Shown: positions 54,744 through 63,016 of the stretch, piece by piece
Layout of the letters: every line of letters begins with the position of its first letter
Numbering within the stretch: position 1 is the first letter of the stretch
Position numbers and translations under genes: made by a program
The notes under the pieces: generated by a model
The model's input: only the letters and a program-made list of their open reading frames with translations
Database searches by the model: none
What the model was told of the DNA's origin: nothing
From: Streptomyces sp. DH12
Lineage (GTDB): Bacteria > Actinomycetota > Actinomycetes > Streptomycetales > Streptomycetaceae
Length of the DNA: 64,000 nt
Assembly (NCBI RefSeq): GCF_020873895.1
Contig: NZ_JAHWGT010000018.1
Span: 1-64,000, forward strand
Reading direction: 5' to 3'

Positions 54744-55865
54744 TCAGGCGAGGACGACGCAGGACGCGGCCGGAGCGGGCGCCGCTCCCGCGCGGGACGG
54801 CACGCCGGTGCGCGGGTCGACGTCGAACCAGGTGACGTCGCCGGAGCGCTCGTGCGCGACGTACAGCCGCCGCCCCCGCGGGTCGTACGTCAGGTCGCGC
54901 GGCCAGTGGCCGCCGGTGGGGACCGCGGCGACCGGCCGGGCCCGCTCGCCGTCGCCGTCGAGCTCCAGGACGGCGAGGGTGTCGTCGCCCCGTACGGCGG
55001 CCCACACGAAGCGCCCGTCGGGGCTGACGGCGAGGGCGGACGGGTAGCCGACGCCCGGCGCGCGGGGCGGCCGCAGGCGTACGTCGCCGAGCGGCACGAG
55101 GGCCCCGGTGCGGGCTTCCCAGCGGCAGACGGTGAGCGTGGGCGCCAGTTCCGACAGGACGTACACGTACGCGCCGGACGGGTGGAAGGCCAGGTGCCGC
55201 GGGCCGCTGCCGGGCCGCAGGGCGGTCTCCCCGCGCACGGTGAGGCCGCCCGTGGCCGGGTCCAGGGCGCAGACGCGCACGGAGTCGGTGCCGAGGTCCA
55301 CGGTGAGCAGGCTGCCGTCGGGGGCGGGCACCACCTGGTGGGCGTGCGGGGCCGACTGCCGCTCCGGGTCGGGGCCGCTGCCCCGGTGGCGGACGAGCCC
55401 GGTGACGGGCCCCGGGGTGCCGTCGGCGCCGACGGGCAGCGCGCTGACGCCGCCGGAGCCGTAGTGCGCGGTCACCAGGTGACCCGCGGTGTGTGCGAGG
55501 TGGGTCGGGCCGGATCCGCCCACGGGCCGGGGGGCACCGAGGAGCCGGGGCGCCGGGCCGGTGGTGTCGAAGGCGGCGACGGCGCCCTCGTCGGTCTCCG
55601 AGACCGCGTACAGGACGGCGCCGCCGGGGCCGAGGGCGAGGAACGACGGGTCGGCGACCTCCGCCGTGGAGCCCGTCGGGGTCAGGGCGCCGGTGCGCGG
55701 GTCGAGGCGGGCGGCGGTGACGCCGAGGCCCCCGGCCGAGGTGAAGGAGCCGACGTACGCCCGCCGGACGGTGTGCGCGCCCCCGTCCGCGTCGCCGCTC
55801 CCCGCCGTCCGTGTACCGCGCCCGCCGTGCCGCTCCACCACGCCGCTCCTTCCCGTCGCCGTCAC
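54744..55865 (-). CDS. Lactonase-family seven-bladed beta-propeller protein (6-phosphogluconolactonase-like)
   Basis: The 373-residue protein matches the Pgl/YkgB lactonase propeller: RRAYVGSFTSAGGLGVTAARLDPRTGALT, APHAHQVVPAPDGSLLTVDLGTDSV and GPRHLAFHPSGAYVYVLSELAPTLTV (given in parts). It would hydrolyse a sugar or homocyclic lactone. A leaderless GTG start is supported: TAGCGT on the minus strand (55872-55877) lies six bases upstream. A GGTCTAGACC palindrome sits between the -35 and -10 positions, so expression is probably under GntR-type (possibly DasR) repression. Confidence 0.85.
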   Translation of the reverse strand: MTATGRSGVVERHGGRGTRTAGSGDADGGAHTVRRAYVGSFTSAGGLGVTAARLDPRTGALTPTGSTAEVADPSFLALGPGGAVLYAVSETDEGAVAAFDTTGPAPRLLGAPRPVGGSGPTHLAHTAGHLVTAHYGSGGVSALPVGADGTPGPVTGLVRHRGSGPDPERQSAPHAHQVVPAPDGSLLTVDLGTDSVRVCALDPATGGLTVRGETALRPGSGPRHLAFHPSGAYVYVLSELAPTLTVCRWEARTGALVPLGDVRLRPPRAPGVGYPSALAVSPDGRFVWAAVRGDDTLAVLELDGDGERARPVAAVPTGGHWPRDLTYDPRGRRLYVAHERSGDVTWFDVDPRTGVPSRAGAAPAPAASCVVLA

Positions 55866-55883
55866 GGAGGGACGCTAGCAGCC

Positions 55884-55897
55884 CAGGTCTAGACCAT
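55884..55897. promoter_or_regulatory. DasR-like (dre-type) palindrome in the lactonase promoter
   Basis: GGTCTAGACC (55886-55895) flanked by A and A gives 12 of 16 matches to the dre consensus ACTGGTCTAGACCACT known for DasR, the GlcNAc regulator of Streptomyces. It covers the spacer between the -35 and -10 of the lactonase gene, where binding would block RNA polymerase. Other HutC/GntR-family proteins can use the same core. Confidence 0.55.
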
Positions 55898-56053
55898 GCC
55901 GCCGGGGCGCCCCGGACGGAGGCGGGGCCGGGCGGGTCCGCCCCCGCAGGGATCGGCGGGGAGGGGCGGGCGCCCCGCGCGGGACCCGAGCCGGCCGGCC
56001 CCGGGAGGTGAGCCCGTCCGGCCACGCCGCACCACCACCGGCCGTGGCAGGAG

Positions 56054-57613
56054 TCAGGAACCGACCAGCGGGGAGCGCGGGGCGGTGCGCAGGGGCGCGT
56101 CCAGCTCGGCGAGCAACCGCTCCAGACCGTGCAGGTGCGCCAGGGCCGGCACCGCCCGGGAGACGTCCGACGCGTCGGTCGTGACCGGTACGGGCACCTC
56201 CACCACGTCGGACGGCCGGACCGGGGCGGCGGCGTGCCGGTCGGCGGCGTCCCGGGCGCGCTCGCGGGTGAGCAGGGCCTCCACGGCCGCCTCGACCCGC
56301 CGGCAGGCCGCCGCGAGCCGGGCGTCGTGCCCGGCGTCCGGGTCGGCTGCCACGGAGGCCAGACCGCGCACCTCGCGGGCGCAGTCGTCGAGCAGCGCGA
56401 GGACCTGCCGCGCCCGGGCCCGCCGCCCGCGGAACGGGCTCAGGGGGTGGACCAGCGGCGCGAGCGACATGCGGACGCGGGCCAGCAGCACCTCCAGTTC
56501 GACGGCGTGCGGCGCCGGGTCGGCGGTCGCGGAACCCGCCAGCCGTTCGGCGGTCTCGGCGGCGCACCGGCGCACGGTGCGCAGGGCGCGCTGGATCCAC
56601 GCCTCGTTGGTGTCGTGGGTGGTCACCGGCAGGACCAGGGTGACGGCCAGGGCGGCGAAGAGCGCGCCGACGGCCGTCTCGGCGAGCCGCAGCACGAGCA
56701 GCTGGGGGGTGAGCACGCCGAGCAGGCCGTAGAGGAGGCCGGCCATGACGGTGACGGCGAGCATCATCCAGCTGTACGACACGGGCGCGGTGTAGAAGAT
56801 GCCGAAGACGCACACCGCGACCAGCGCCGCCGTCGGCGCCGCCGCGCCGTGCAGCGGCAGCGCCACGGCCAGGCCCGCCAGGATGCCGAGGACGGTGCCG
56901 AGGACCCTGCGGAAGCCGCGGACCAGGGTCTCCCCCCGCGACGCGGTGTTGACGAAGATCCACCAGGCGGTGCCGACGGCCCAGTACCAGCGCTCCTCCG
57001 AGAGGATCTGGCCCACCGCGAGGGCCAGGCCGCACGCCACGGTGGCCTGCACCGCCTGGCGGGTGGTCGGCCGGGCGAGCCCCCGACCGGGCAGCGGCGC
57101 GGGCGCGGCGACGGGCGGGGTGCGCCGCTCGATGGGCCACAGCAGGAACCGCACCGCGGCGGCGACGGCCAGCGCGACGCCGACGGCGAGGTACAGCTCG
57201 GGCAGCTGCGCGGGGGCCGCGTGCAGGAACTGCACGACGAAGTACTGCATGAAGGCGAAGATGCCGAGCGCGTGCCCGCGGGCGCCCCAGCGCCGGGCGT
57301 ACACCCCGCAGAAGACGACGGCGAGGAAGGCCGCGTCCCGGTACGGGGGCAGGTCGTGCAGGGCGGTGGCGAGGGCGAGTGCCGGGAACCCGGCGGCGGG
57401 GAGCAGGGCGGTCGTGACCCGCTGGGCGCGGACGGTGCCGTCGATGACGGTGAAGAGCGCGAGCAGCGCGGCGAGGCCGCCGGTGATGGACGCGGTCAGG
57501 GACAGCCCGGCCAGTTCGGCGGCGGTGACGGCGAGGCCGACGCCGACGACGGCGCGGGTCGCGTTCCTCAGCCTGAGACGCCCCGGGTCCGGGGCCACGA
57601 AGATCCTCTTCAC
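56054..57613 (-). CDS. FUSC-family inner-membrane transporter (aromatic acid exporter type)
   Basis: The 519-residue protein has two membrane blocks (about 20-150 and 210-330) separated by a cytoplasmic loop, typical of FUSC/YccS/AaeB proteins, with WYWAVGTAWWIFVNTASRGETL and RVLGTVLGILAGLAV as the FUSC_2 signature and a long helical C-terminal cytoplasmic domain. AaeB-type members export aromatic acids; fusaric acid resistance is another role. A GTG start was taken with GGGGGCGG upstream; the frame is open about 50 residues further. No membrane fusion partner gene is adjacent. Confidence 0.85.
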   Translation of the reverse strand: MKRIFVAPDPGRLRLRNATRAVVGVGLAVTAAELAGLSLTASITGGLAALLALFTVIDGTVRAQRVTTALLPAAGFPALALATALHDLPPYRDAAFLAVVFCGVYARRWGARGHALGIFAFMQYFVVQFLHAAPAQLPELYLAVGVALAVAAAVRFLLWPIERRTPPVAAPAPLPGRGLARPTTRQAVQATVACGLALAVGQILSEERWYWAVGTAWWIFVNTASRGETLVRGFRRVLGTVLGILAGLAVALPLHGAAAPTAALVAVCVFGIFYTAPVSYSWMMLAVTVMAGLLYGLLGVLTPQLLVLRLAETAVGALFAALAVTLVLPVTTHDTNEAWIQRALRTVRRCAAETAERLAGSATADPAPHAVELEVLLARVRMSLAPLVHPLSPFRGRRARARQVLALLDDCAREVRGLASVAADPDAGHDARLAAACRRVEAAVEALLTRERARDAADRHAAAPVRPSDVVEVPVPVTTDASDVSRAVPALAHLHGLERLLAELDAPLRTAPRSPLVGS

Positions 57614-57933
57614 GACGGTGGTACCGCCCCCTGCCTTGCCTCTCGCCGGCCCGGAGGCGCCCGGGGGTGGTGGGCGTCCGGAGGCACGACGAAGGCGCCG
57701 CGGTCCGGGGCCGGCGTCGTTGCCGTCCGGCGCTGCGCGGCGCCGCTGATACGTGGATGGGACAAGCAAACCATCCGATGGGGCGTTGGCTCAACTCCCG
57801 GCCGGATGACTGGGCCATTGGCCGTGTTCTGCCGTCCGGTTTTCGGCCACAGACAGCCAACGGACCAGATCGCGCCACTGGCTGGCATGCAACCGCCACC
57901 CGGCCCGGGCATCGGTCCTCCCCTGCCCGTCCG
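57614..57933. other. Intergenic region upstream of the FUSC gene
   Basis: No gene is seen. The part from 57745 to 57900 is less GC-rich than its surroundings (for example TTTTCGGCCACAGACAGCCAACGGACC) and should contain the FUSC promoter, but no convincing -35/-10 pair or palindrome was found. Confidence 0.45.
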
Positions 57934-57976
57934 GTGGGTGGACCGGCCGGCACGAGAGTCCGGCCGGTCCACCCAC
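57934..57976 (-). terminator. Strong hairpin after the epimerase gene
   Basis: GTGGGTGGACCGGCCGG and its exact complement form a 17-bp stem with a nine-base loop, 41 bases beyond the epimerase stop codon on the minus strand. Confidence 0.75.
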
Positions 57977-58017
57977 GCGCGCCCTCCACTCAGGCGCCGC
58001 CGCCCCGGCGGGGGCCG

Positions 58018-59115
58018 TCACCCCCGCCCGGGGAGGGCCGTCAGTCCGTGCCCGAGTCCGGGGCCGGTCGGCACGGTGACGCGGCCGGTCTCCGCCGTGG
58101 TGGCGAAGGCGGCCGGGGCGAGGGGTTCCTCCGCGACCAGCAGCGGGCCGACGAGGTCGGCGGGGACCGTCGCGTGGGGCAGCGCGGCGGCGAGGTGCGC
58201 GGCGGCGAGGGTGGCGACGCCGAGCTCCGGCATGGTGCCGATCTTCACGGCGAGCCCGGCGGCCTCCGCGACGGCCGCCACCTGGCGGGCGCGGTGGAGC
58301 CCTCCCACCTTCAGGATCTTGATGTTGAGGACGTCGGCGGCGCCCCTGCGCACGATCTCCACCGCGTCGTGCGGGGACTGCACGGACTCGTCCGCCATCA
58401 CGCGCGGCATGCCCCGGCCGCGCAGGGCGGCCATGCCGGCGAGGTCCCAGCGGGGCAGCGGCTGCTCGACCAGGTCGAGCCCGGCGTCCGCGAGCCGGGC
58501 CACGGTACGGGCGGCGGTGGACGGGTCGTACCCCTCGTTGGCGTCAAGGGAGAGCTCGACGTCGTCGGGGACGGCCGCCCGCACGGTCCGCACCAGCTCG
58601 ACGTCCCGGTCGGGGTCCTCCCCGCCCTTGACCTTGAGGTGGGTGAAGCCGCGGGCGGCGTGGTCGGCGGCCTCCTTGGCCATCTCCTCCGGGCCGCCGA
58701 GGCCGACGACCCAGGCGGTGGGGACCTCCCGGCGCACCAGCCCGCCGAGGAGCAGGTGCACGGGCCACCCGGCGACGCGGCCGGCGAGGTCGTGCAGGGC
58801 GAGGTCGAGGGCGGCCTTGGCGAGGTGCTGGCCGCGGATGGCCGCGTCCATGGCGGCGTGGGCCCCGGCGAGGTCGCGCGGGTCACGGCCGGCGAGGGCG
58901 GGGGCGACGTGCCCGGTGAGGGCCGCGCGCAGCCCTTCCAGGGTCTCGCCCGTGTAGGCGGTCATGGGCGACGCCTCGCCGTAGCCGGTGGCGCCGTCGT
59001 CGGTGCGCACCTCGACGACGAGGGTGACGAGTTCGGGGCTGGACCCGCTGCTGATGGCGAACGGGCGACGGTAGGGGGCCTGGACGACGTGGCTGCGAAT
59101 CGAGTCGATCTTCAC
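58018..59115 (-). CDS. Enolase-superfamily dipeptide epimerase / muconate lactonising enzyme-like
   Basis: This 365-residue enzyme belongs to the MLE/dipeptide epimerase subgroup: catalytic lysines in FTHLKVKGG and NIKILKVGGL, metal ligands in SLDANEGY, EQPLPRWD and VMADESVQSP. L-Ala-D/L-Glu-type epimerases interconvert dipeptide stereochemistry; cycloisomerisation or o-succinylbenzoate synthase activity are alternatives. GGAGGAG precedes the GTG. It ends before a strong hairpin, and the 106 bases after its start lead into a miniature element that separates it from the regulator gene. Confidence 0.87.
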   Translation of the reverse strand: MKIDSIRSHVVQAPYRRPFAISSGSSPELVTLVVEVRTDDGATGYGEASPMTAYTGETLEGLRAALTGHVAPALAGRDPRDLAGAHAAMDAAIRGQHLAKAALDLALHDLAGRVAGWPVHLLLGGLVRREVPTAWVVGLGGPEEMAKEAADHAARGFTHLKVKGGEDPDRDVELVRTVRAAVPDDVELSLDANEGYDPSTAARTVARLADAGLDLVEQPLPRWDLAGMAALRGRGMPRVMADESVQSPHDAVEIVRRGAADVLNIKILKVGGLHRARQVAAVAEAAGLAVKIGTMPELGVATLAAAHLAAALPHATVPADLVGPLLVAEEPLAPAAFATTAETGRVTVPTGPGLGHGLTALPGRG

Positions 59116-59221
59116 GCGGCTCCTCCGGGTAGCGGCCCCGCCCGTGGTCGGCGTGGGCCTCGGGCGATGTCTCACCGGCGGGACCGGGAACCGGGGCCCG
59201 GCCCCTTCGGCGGGGCACCCC

Positions 59222-59387
59222 CTAGGGGGTGTCCCGTCGATCATGCCGGGCTCCCGACGCCCGGTGCCGCGCCTCGCCGCGTTGTCGTCGGTCGCCGATG
59301 CTCCGCATCGGCTCCCTCCTCCGCCTTGCGATGCACGGCACCGGACGCCGCTCGCTGATCCGGCCTGACCGACGAGACACCCCCTAG
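59222..59387. mobile_element. CTAG-bounded miniature inverted-repeat element 3
   Basis: The 166-bp element starts CTAGGGGGTGTCCCGTCGA and ends with the near-exact complement (CCGACGAGACACCCCCTAG), about 24 matching positions of 28. An internal hairpin GCCGATGC-TCC-GCATCGGC marks the centre. Blocks CTCGCCGCGTTG and CACCGGACGCCGC are shared with the minus strand of the element at 48916. No coding capacity. Its right CTAG (59384-59387) gives the TAG stop of the regulator gene read from the minus strand. Confidence 0.85.
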
Positions 59388-60613
59388 ATGCTGACGCGGT
59401 AGACGGTGGGCGGCCTGCCCGTCCTGCCTTCCTGCAGGCTGCCGACGGGGACGGCGACGCCCGCCCGCTCCAGGCGCTTGAGGATGCGCCGGGCGGTGCG
59501 CTGCTGGACGGCGAGGTGCTCGGCGACACGGTGCGCGGTGACGTCGTGCCCGGCGCCGGCGGCGACGAGCTCCCGCAGCCGCTCCAGGGTCCGCGGATCG
59601 AGCCCGACCCGCCGGGCCAGCAGCCCGGCGCTCTCGGGCGCGCCGGCCGGGGCGCCGTCGCCGGCCTCGTGGACGATGACCATGTCGACGTCGTCCTTCA
59701 GGCAGACGACCCCGGCGACCGGGCCGACCGCGCGGGCGCGGTTCACCGCCCGCCGGGCCAGGGCCTCCGCCTCCGCGGCGGTGCGCCCGAGACCGAACCC
59801 GACATGGGCGGTGCCGTGCCGGGCGGCGAGCCCGTCGAGGAACGGCAGCCGGGTGAACTGGTCCGTGGCCTTCTCCAGGGCTCCGCGCGTGGTCACCGCG
59901 AGACGGCTGCCGTCGGGCAGCCCGGCGAGGCTGGCGCCGAGCACGGCGAGGTCGGCGGCGAGGCCGGCGTCGTCCCCGGGGAGTTCCACGATCCCCAGGG
60001 CGACCTGCGCGTCGTCGCTGTGCGCGCCGGCCGTGGCGAGCACGAGCGCTCGGAGGGTGGCGCGTATGGAGTGCCGCGAGGGGGCGAGCCGCACCGTGTG
60101 GAGGCGGTGCTCCAACTGGTGGAAGGCCGAACCGAGGCAGGTCAGGGCGACCGTCGCCCCGTGCCGCTCGCGCGCGGCGAGGTGGAAGTCGACCAGGTCC
60201 GCCGAGGTGAGGCCGGGCCGGTACGGCAGGACGCGGACCTGCTCCGTGGGCAGCTTCGCCTCGATGAGCGTCTCGGTCACGTCGGCCCGGCCGAGGGTGT
60301 CGATGGAGATCCGCGACACGTCGTGGCCCAGCCGGAGCAGCTCCACGAGCGCCCGCAGCAGGGTGGCGCCGCTGTACGGCACGTACATGGCCGGCCGGTC
60401 GACCAGGCCGGCGCGGGCCGCGAGCGTGTACGGGACGACGCCGGTGAAGAGCAGGGCGTCCGCGCTGCCGGCGCCGTCGCGCACCACCTCGCACGTCTCG
60501 TCCTCGTGGCGGTACGGCAGGGCACGCAGCCGGGCGGCCCCCGCGTCGCCGGCGACGGCGACGACCCGGTCCACGAGGTCCTCGGGCCCTATCACCCCGA
60601 CCGTGAGTGCCAT
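59384..60613 (-). CDS. Multi-domain transcriptional regulator with a C-terminal winged helix
   Basis: The 409-residue protein has an N-terminal PrpR-N/receptor-like domain (about 1-130: LTVGVIGPEDLVDRVVAVA, ALLFTGVVPYTLAARAG, YVPYSGATLLRALVELLRLG), a middle degenerate GGDEF/cyclase-like domain (about 190-300: GFGLGRTAAEAEALARRAVNRAR), and a C-terminal winged HTH (about 330-405: VTAHRVAEHLAVQQRTARRILKRLERAG). The family is known to me only as uncharacterised regulators. It is divergent from the DegT aminotransferase with an inverted repeat between them, so it probably controls this cluster. Its stop codon belongs to a CTAG element end. Confidence 0.75.
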   Translation of the reverse strand: MALTVGVIGPEDLVDRVVAVAGDAGAARLRALPYRHEDETCEVVRDGAGSADALLFTGVVPYTLAARAGLVDRPAMYVPYSGATLLRALVELLRLGHDVSRISIDTLGRADVTETLIEAKLPTEQVRVLPYRPGLTSADLVDFHLAARERHGATVALTCLGSAFHQLEHRLHTVRLAPSRHSIRATLRALVLATAGAHSDDAQVALGIVELPGDDAGLAADLAVLGASLAGLPDGSRLAVTTRGALEKATDQFTRLPFLDGLAARHGTAHVGFGLGRTAAEAEALARRAVNRARAVGPVAGVVCLKDDVDMVIVHEAGDGAPAGAPESAGLLARRVGLDPRTLERLRELVAAGAGHDVTAHRVAEHLAVQQRTARRILKRLERAGVAVPVGSLQEGRTGRPPTVYRVSI

Positions 60614-60693
60614 CGGCCGGTCTCCGTTCGTCGCCCGCGGGGGTGCGGGGTGCTTCCGTGGGGTTGTTGACGCCCGTCCGTGGGGGTCCTAAT

Positions 60694-60727
60694 TTCGGCC
60701 CAGACCACAACCGCGTCTCTGGCCGAA
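60694..60727. promoter_or_regulatory. Inverted repeat between the regulator and aminotransferase genes
   Basis: TTCGGCC (60694-60700) and GGCCGAA (60721-60727) are exact complements, with AGAC/GTCT continuing the symmetry inward. The repeat ends beside GATAGT (60729-60734), the presumed -10 of the leaderless aminotransferase transcript. It is a strong operator candidate for the divergent regulator. Confidence 0.6.
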
Positions 60728-60740
60728 GGATAGTGACCCG

Positions 60741-61886
60741 ATGCCCGAACGGGAAATCCCCTTGCCCACCGTGCTGGACCCGCGCGGCAGGACGCTCGGC
60801 GACGAGGAGCGGGAGGCGGTGCTGCGGGTCCTGGACTCCGGGGTGCTGTGCAGCGCGTTCGGCGAGGAGGCGCGGTCGCTGGAGGCGGAGATGGCGGGGT
60901 TGTACGGGCGCGCCCAGGCCGTGGCGTGCTCCTCCGGTACGGCGGCCCTGCACCTGGCGGTGGCGGCGTGCGGGGTGGGTCCGGGCGACGAGGTCGTGAC
61001 GACGCCCGTCTCGGACTTCGGTACGGTCGCCCCCGTCCTGGCGCAGGGGGCGCGGCCGGTCTTCGCGGACGTGCTCGCACAGGACGGCAACCTCGACCCG
61101 GACGCGGTGGAGGCGGCGATCACGCCGCGCACGAAGGCGGTCGTCGCCGTCCACCTCTTCGGTGGCGCCGCGGACGTCCGGCGGTTGCGGGAGGTCTGCG
61201 ACCGGCACGGTCTGCCGCTGGTGGAGGACTGCGCGCAGGCGTGGCTGGCGGAGGACGGGGCGGGGCGGCTGCTGGGCACGGTCGGCGACGTCGCCTGCTT
61301 CAGCCTCCAGCAGTTCAAGCACATCACCACGGGTGACGGCGGGCTGGTCACCACGGACGACCCCGCGCTCGGCCGCCGGATGCGGCTGTTCATGGACAAG
61401 GGCTGGGACCGCTCCGAGGGCCGCATCCACCGCGAGCCGGGGCTCAACTACCGCATGCCGGAGCTGGTCGCGGCGGTGGGGCGGGCGCAGCTCGCCAAGG
61501 TGGCCGGCGTGGTACGGGCGCGCCGCCGGAGCGCCGGCCGGCTGCTCGCGGCGCTCGACGGGCTGGAGGGGGTGGCCCTGGCCGGCCGGCCGGCGGGGCA
61601 CGCGTGGTGGATGGTGCCGCTGCTCGTGCCGGACAACGCCCGCTGGGCCGAGGCGCTGGGCGCCGAGGGCGTCCCGGCCCTGCCCGGCTACCTGGAGCGC
61701 CCGCTGTACGCCAACCCGGCGGTGCCCGGCGGCGAGCGGGGGCTGTGCCCGCGCGCCGAGGAGCTCATCGACCGGACGCTGCTGGCGCTGCCCTGGAACG
61801 AGGGGTACGCGGAGGCGGACGTGGAACGCGTCGCCCGCGCCCTGCACCGGGTGCAGGCGCTGGTCCACGGTCCCGGACCCGCCTGA
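60741..61886 (+). CDS. DegT/DnrJ/EryC1/StrS-family PLP aminotransferase
   Basis: The 381-residue fold-type I enzyme has the PLP-binding CSSGTAALHLAVAACGVGPGDEVVT, VEDCAQAWL, and the Schiff-base lysine Lys193 in SLQQFKHITTGDGG. The family aminates keto-sugars in deoxysugar and antibiotic pathways, and some members act on cyclitols or 3-oxo acids. No other sugar-biosynthesis gene is adjacent, so the substrate is open. GATAGT lies six bases before the ATG, suggesting a leaderless message. It faces the DapA-like gene convergently. Confidence 0.9.
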   Translation: MPEREIPLPTVLDPRGRTLGDEEREAVLRVLDSGVLCSAFGEEARSLEAEMAGLYGRAQAVACSSGTAALHLAVAACGVGPGDEVVTTPVSDFGTVAPVLAQGARPVFADVLAQDGNLDPDAVEAAITPRTKAVVAVHLFGGAADVRRLREVCDRHGLPLVEDCAQAWLAEDGAGRLLGTVGDVACFSLQQFKHITTGDGGLVTTDDPALGRRMRLFMDKGWDRSEGRIHREPGLNYRMPELVAAVGRAQLAKVAGVVRARRRSAGRLLAALDGLEGVALAGRPAGHAWWMVPLLVPDNARWAEALGAEGVPALPGYLERPLYANPAVPGGERGLCPRAEELIDRTLLALPWNEGYAEADVERVARALHRVQALVHGPGPA

Positions 61887-61947
61887 GCGCCCCGGGACCG
61901 GGACCGCGTACCGGGCCCCGAGCGCCCTCGACCCCGGCCCGCCGCGC

Positions 61948-62928
61948 TCAGACCGCGGCGCCCTCCTCCGCCGTGGCGAGCTCCTCCAGGCAGGCCACGA
62001 CGGCGTGCCGCTCGGCGTCCGGGAGCGGCGGCCCGTACGGGTCGTGCGCCGCCTCCTCCGGGATGAGCCCCTCCCAGACGGCCGCCCACATCATCCGCCG
62101 CACGTACCCCTCGATGGGGGCGAGGAACGTCGCCTCGGCGAACCGGTCCAGCCGGTCCGACGCCCTCACGAAGGCGGCCGCGTCACCGGCCGTCCACGCG
62201 TCGAGGACGGCGGTGGTCAGCCCCACCCGCGCGGCGGCGATGCCGACGAGGGCCGTGTCCGCGCCCCACATGAGGGACGGGCCGAACATCCGGTCCTCAC
62301 CGGTCACGACCAGCCGTCCGCTCCCCCGCGCCGTACGGACGGCGTCCTGGCAGTCCACCGCCCGGTCCAACGTCGCGATCTTGATGCCGGCCGTCGACGG
62401 CAGCGCGAGCAGCCGCCGGACCAGCTCCGGCGGGTACGGGTAGCCGCCGGCGCCGGCGTGGAGGAAGAAACCGAGCACGGGCAGCCCGCTCTCCGCCGCG
62501 ACCCGCTCGTGCAGCGCCACGGCGCGGTCCACCCCGTCGGGCAGCCCGTCGTAGCGGGCCATGGGGTACACCATCACGGCGTCGGCGCCCAGGCCCGCCG
62601 CCTCCACCGCCATGGCCACCGTGGCGTCCTCGGCGGCCGGCAGGGTCGCGGCCCGCTCCGAGCGGGGCACGCCCGCGCCCGCGACGACCGGCACGTCCAG
62701 GACGTCGCGCCACACCGTCAGCACGTGGCGCCGGTCGGCGGGGGCCAGGTACAGCCCGCGCCCGGTGTGCGCCCACACGGCGACGCCGCCGACACGCTCG
62801 GCGGCGATCCGTTCGGCGTAACGGCGCAGCGCGGGCAGGTCGACGCCGCCGGCCGCGTCCATCGGGGTGAGGACCGCGGGCAGGACGCTGCCTCGCAGCC
62901 GGGTGGTGAGTGCCTCGGTCGCGGACAT
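61948..62928 (-). CDS. Dihydrodipicolinate synthase-family aldolase/lyase
   Basis: The 326-residue TIM-barrel protein has the Schiff-base lysine Lys183 in TAGIKIATLDRA and the catalytic Tyr in VMVYPMARYDG, but the surrounding signature differs from DapA itself (GVGVAVWAHTGRGLYL instead of GTTGE). It probably cleaves or forms a bond next to a pyruvate-like keto acid. AAGGGG lies seven bases before the ATG. It is divergent from the LLM oxidoreductase with a nine-base inverted repeat between them. Confidence 0.82.
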   Translation of the reverse strand: MSATEALTTRLRGSVLPAVLTPMDAAGGVDLPALRRYAERIAAERVGGVAVWAHTGRGLYLAPADRRHVLTVWRDVLDVPVVAGAGVPRSERAATLPAAEDATVAMAVEAAGLGADAVMVYPMARYDGLPDGVDRAVALHERVAAESGLPVLGFFLHAGAGGYPYPPELVRRLLALPSTAGIKIATLDRAVDCQDAVRTARGSGRLVVTGEDRMFGPSLMWGADTALVGIAAARVGLTTAVLDAWTAGDAAAFVRASDRLDRFAEATFLAPIEGYVRRMMWAAVWEGLIPEEAAHDPYGPPLPDAERHAVVACLEELATAEEGAAV

Positions 62929-62978
62929 GAGCGGCCCCTTGTCTGACGGTCTGTCGCCACGCTGCGCGTTCACGCTAG

Positions 62979-63002
62979 CCTTTACGGCCCGGACCGTAAA
63001 GG
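62979..63002. promoter_or_regulatory. Operator-like palindrome between the DapA-like and LLM genes
   Basis: CCTTTACGG-CCCGGA-CCGTAAAGG is a 9-bp perfect inverted repeat with a six-base spacer, 15 bases upstream of the LLM gene start and 51 bases from the DapA-like start. Part of it (CGGCCCGGACC) recalls CGGCCCAGACC in the repeat at 60694, which suggests one regulator for both intergenic regions. Confidence 0.6.
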
Positions 63003-63016
63003 AAGGAACCGGTGCC

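Noticed and set aside
59222-59387. Miniature elements considered as ordinary terminators only
   Set aside because: Terminal inverted repeats with CTAG at both ends, shared core sequence at distant loci and a solitary extra end fit mobile elements better, though they may also terminate transcription.
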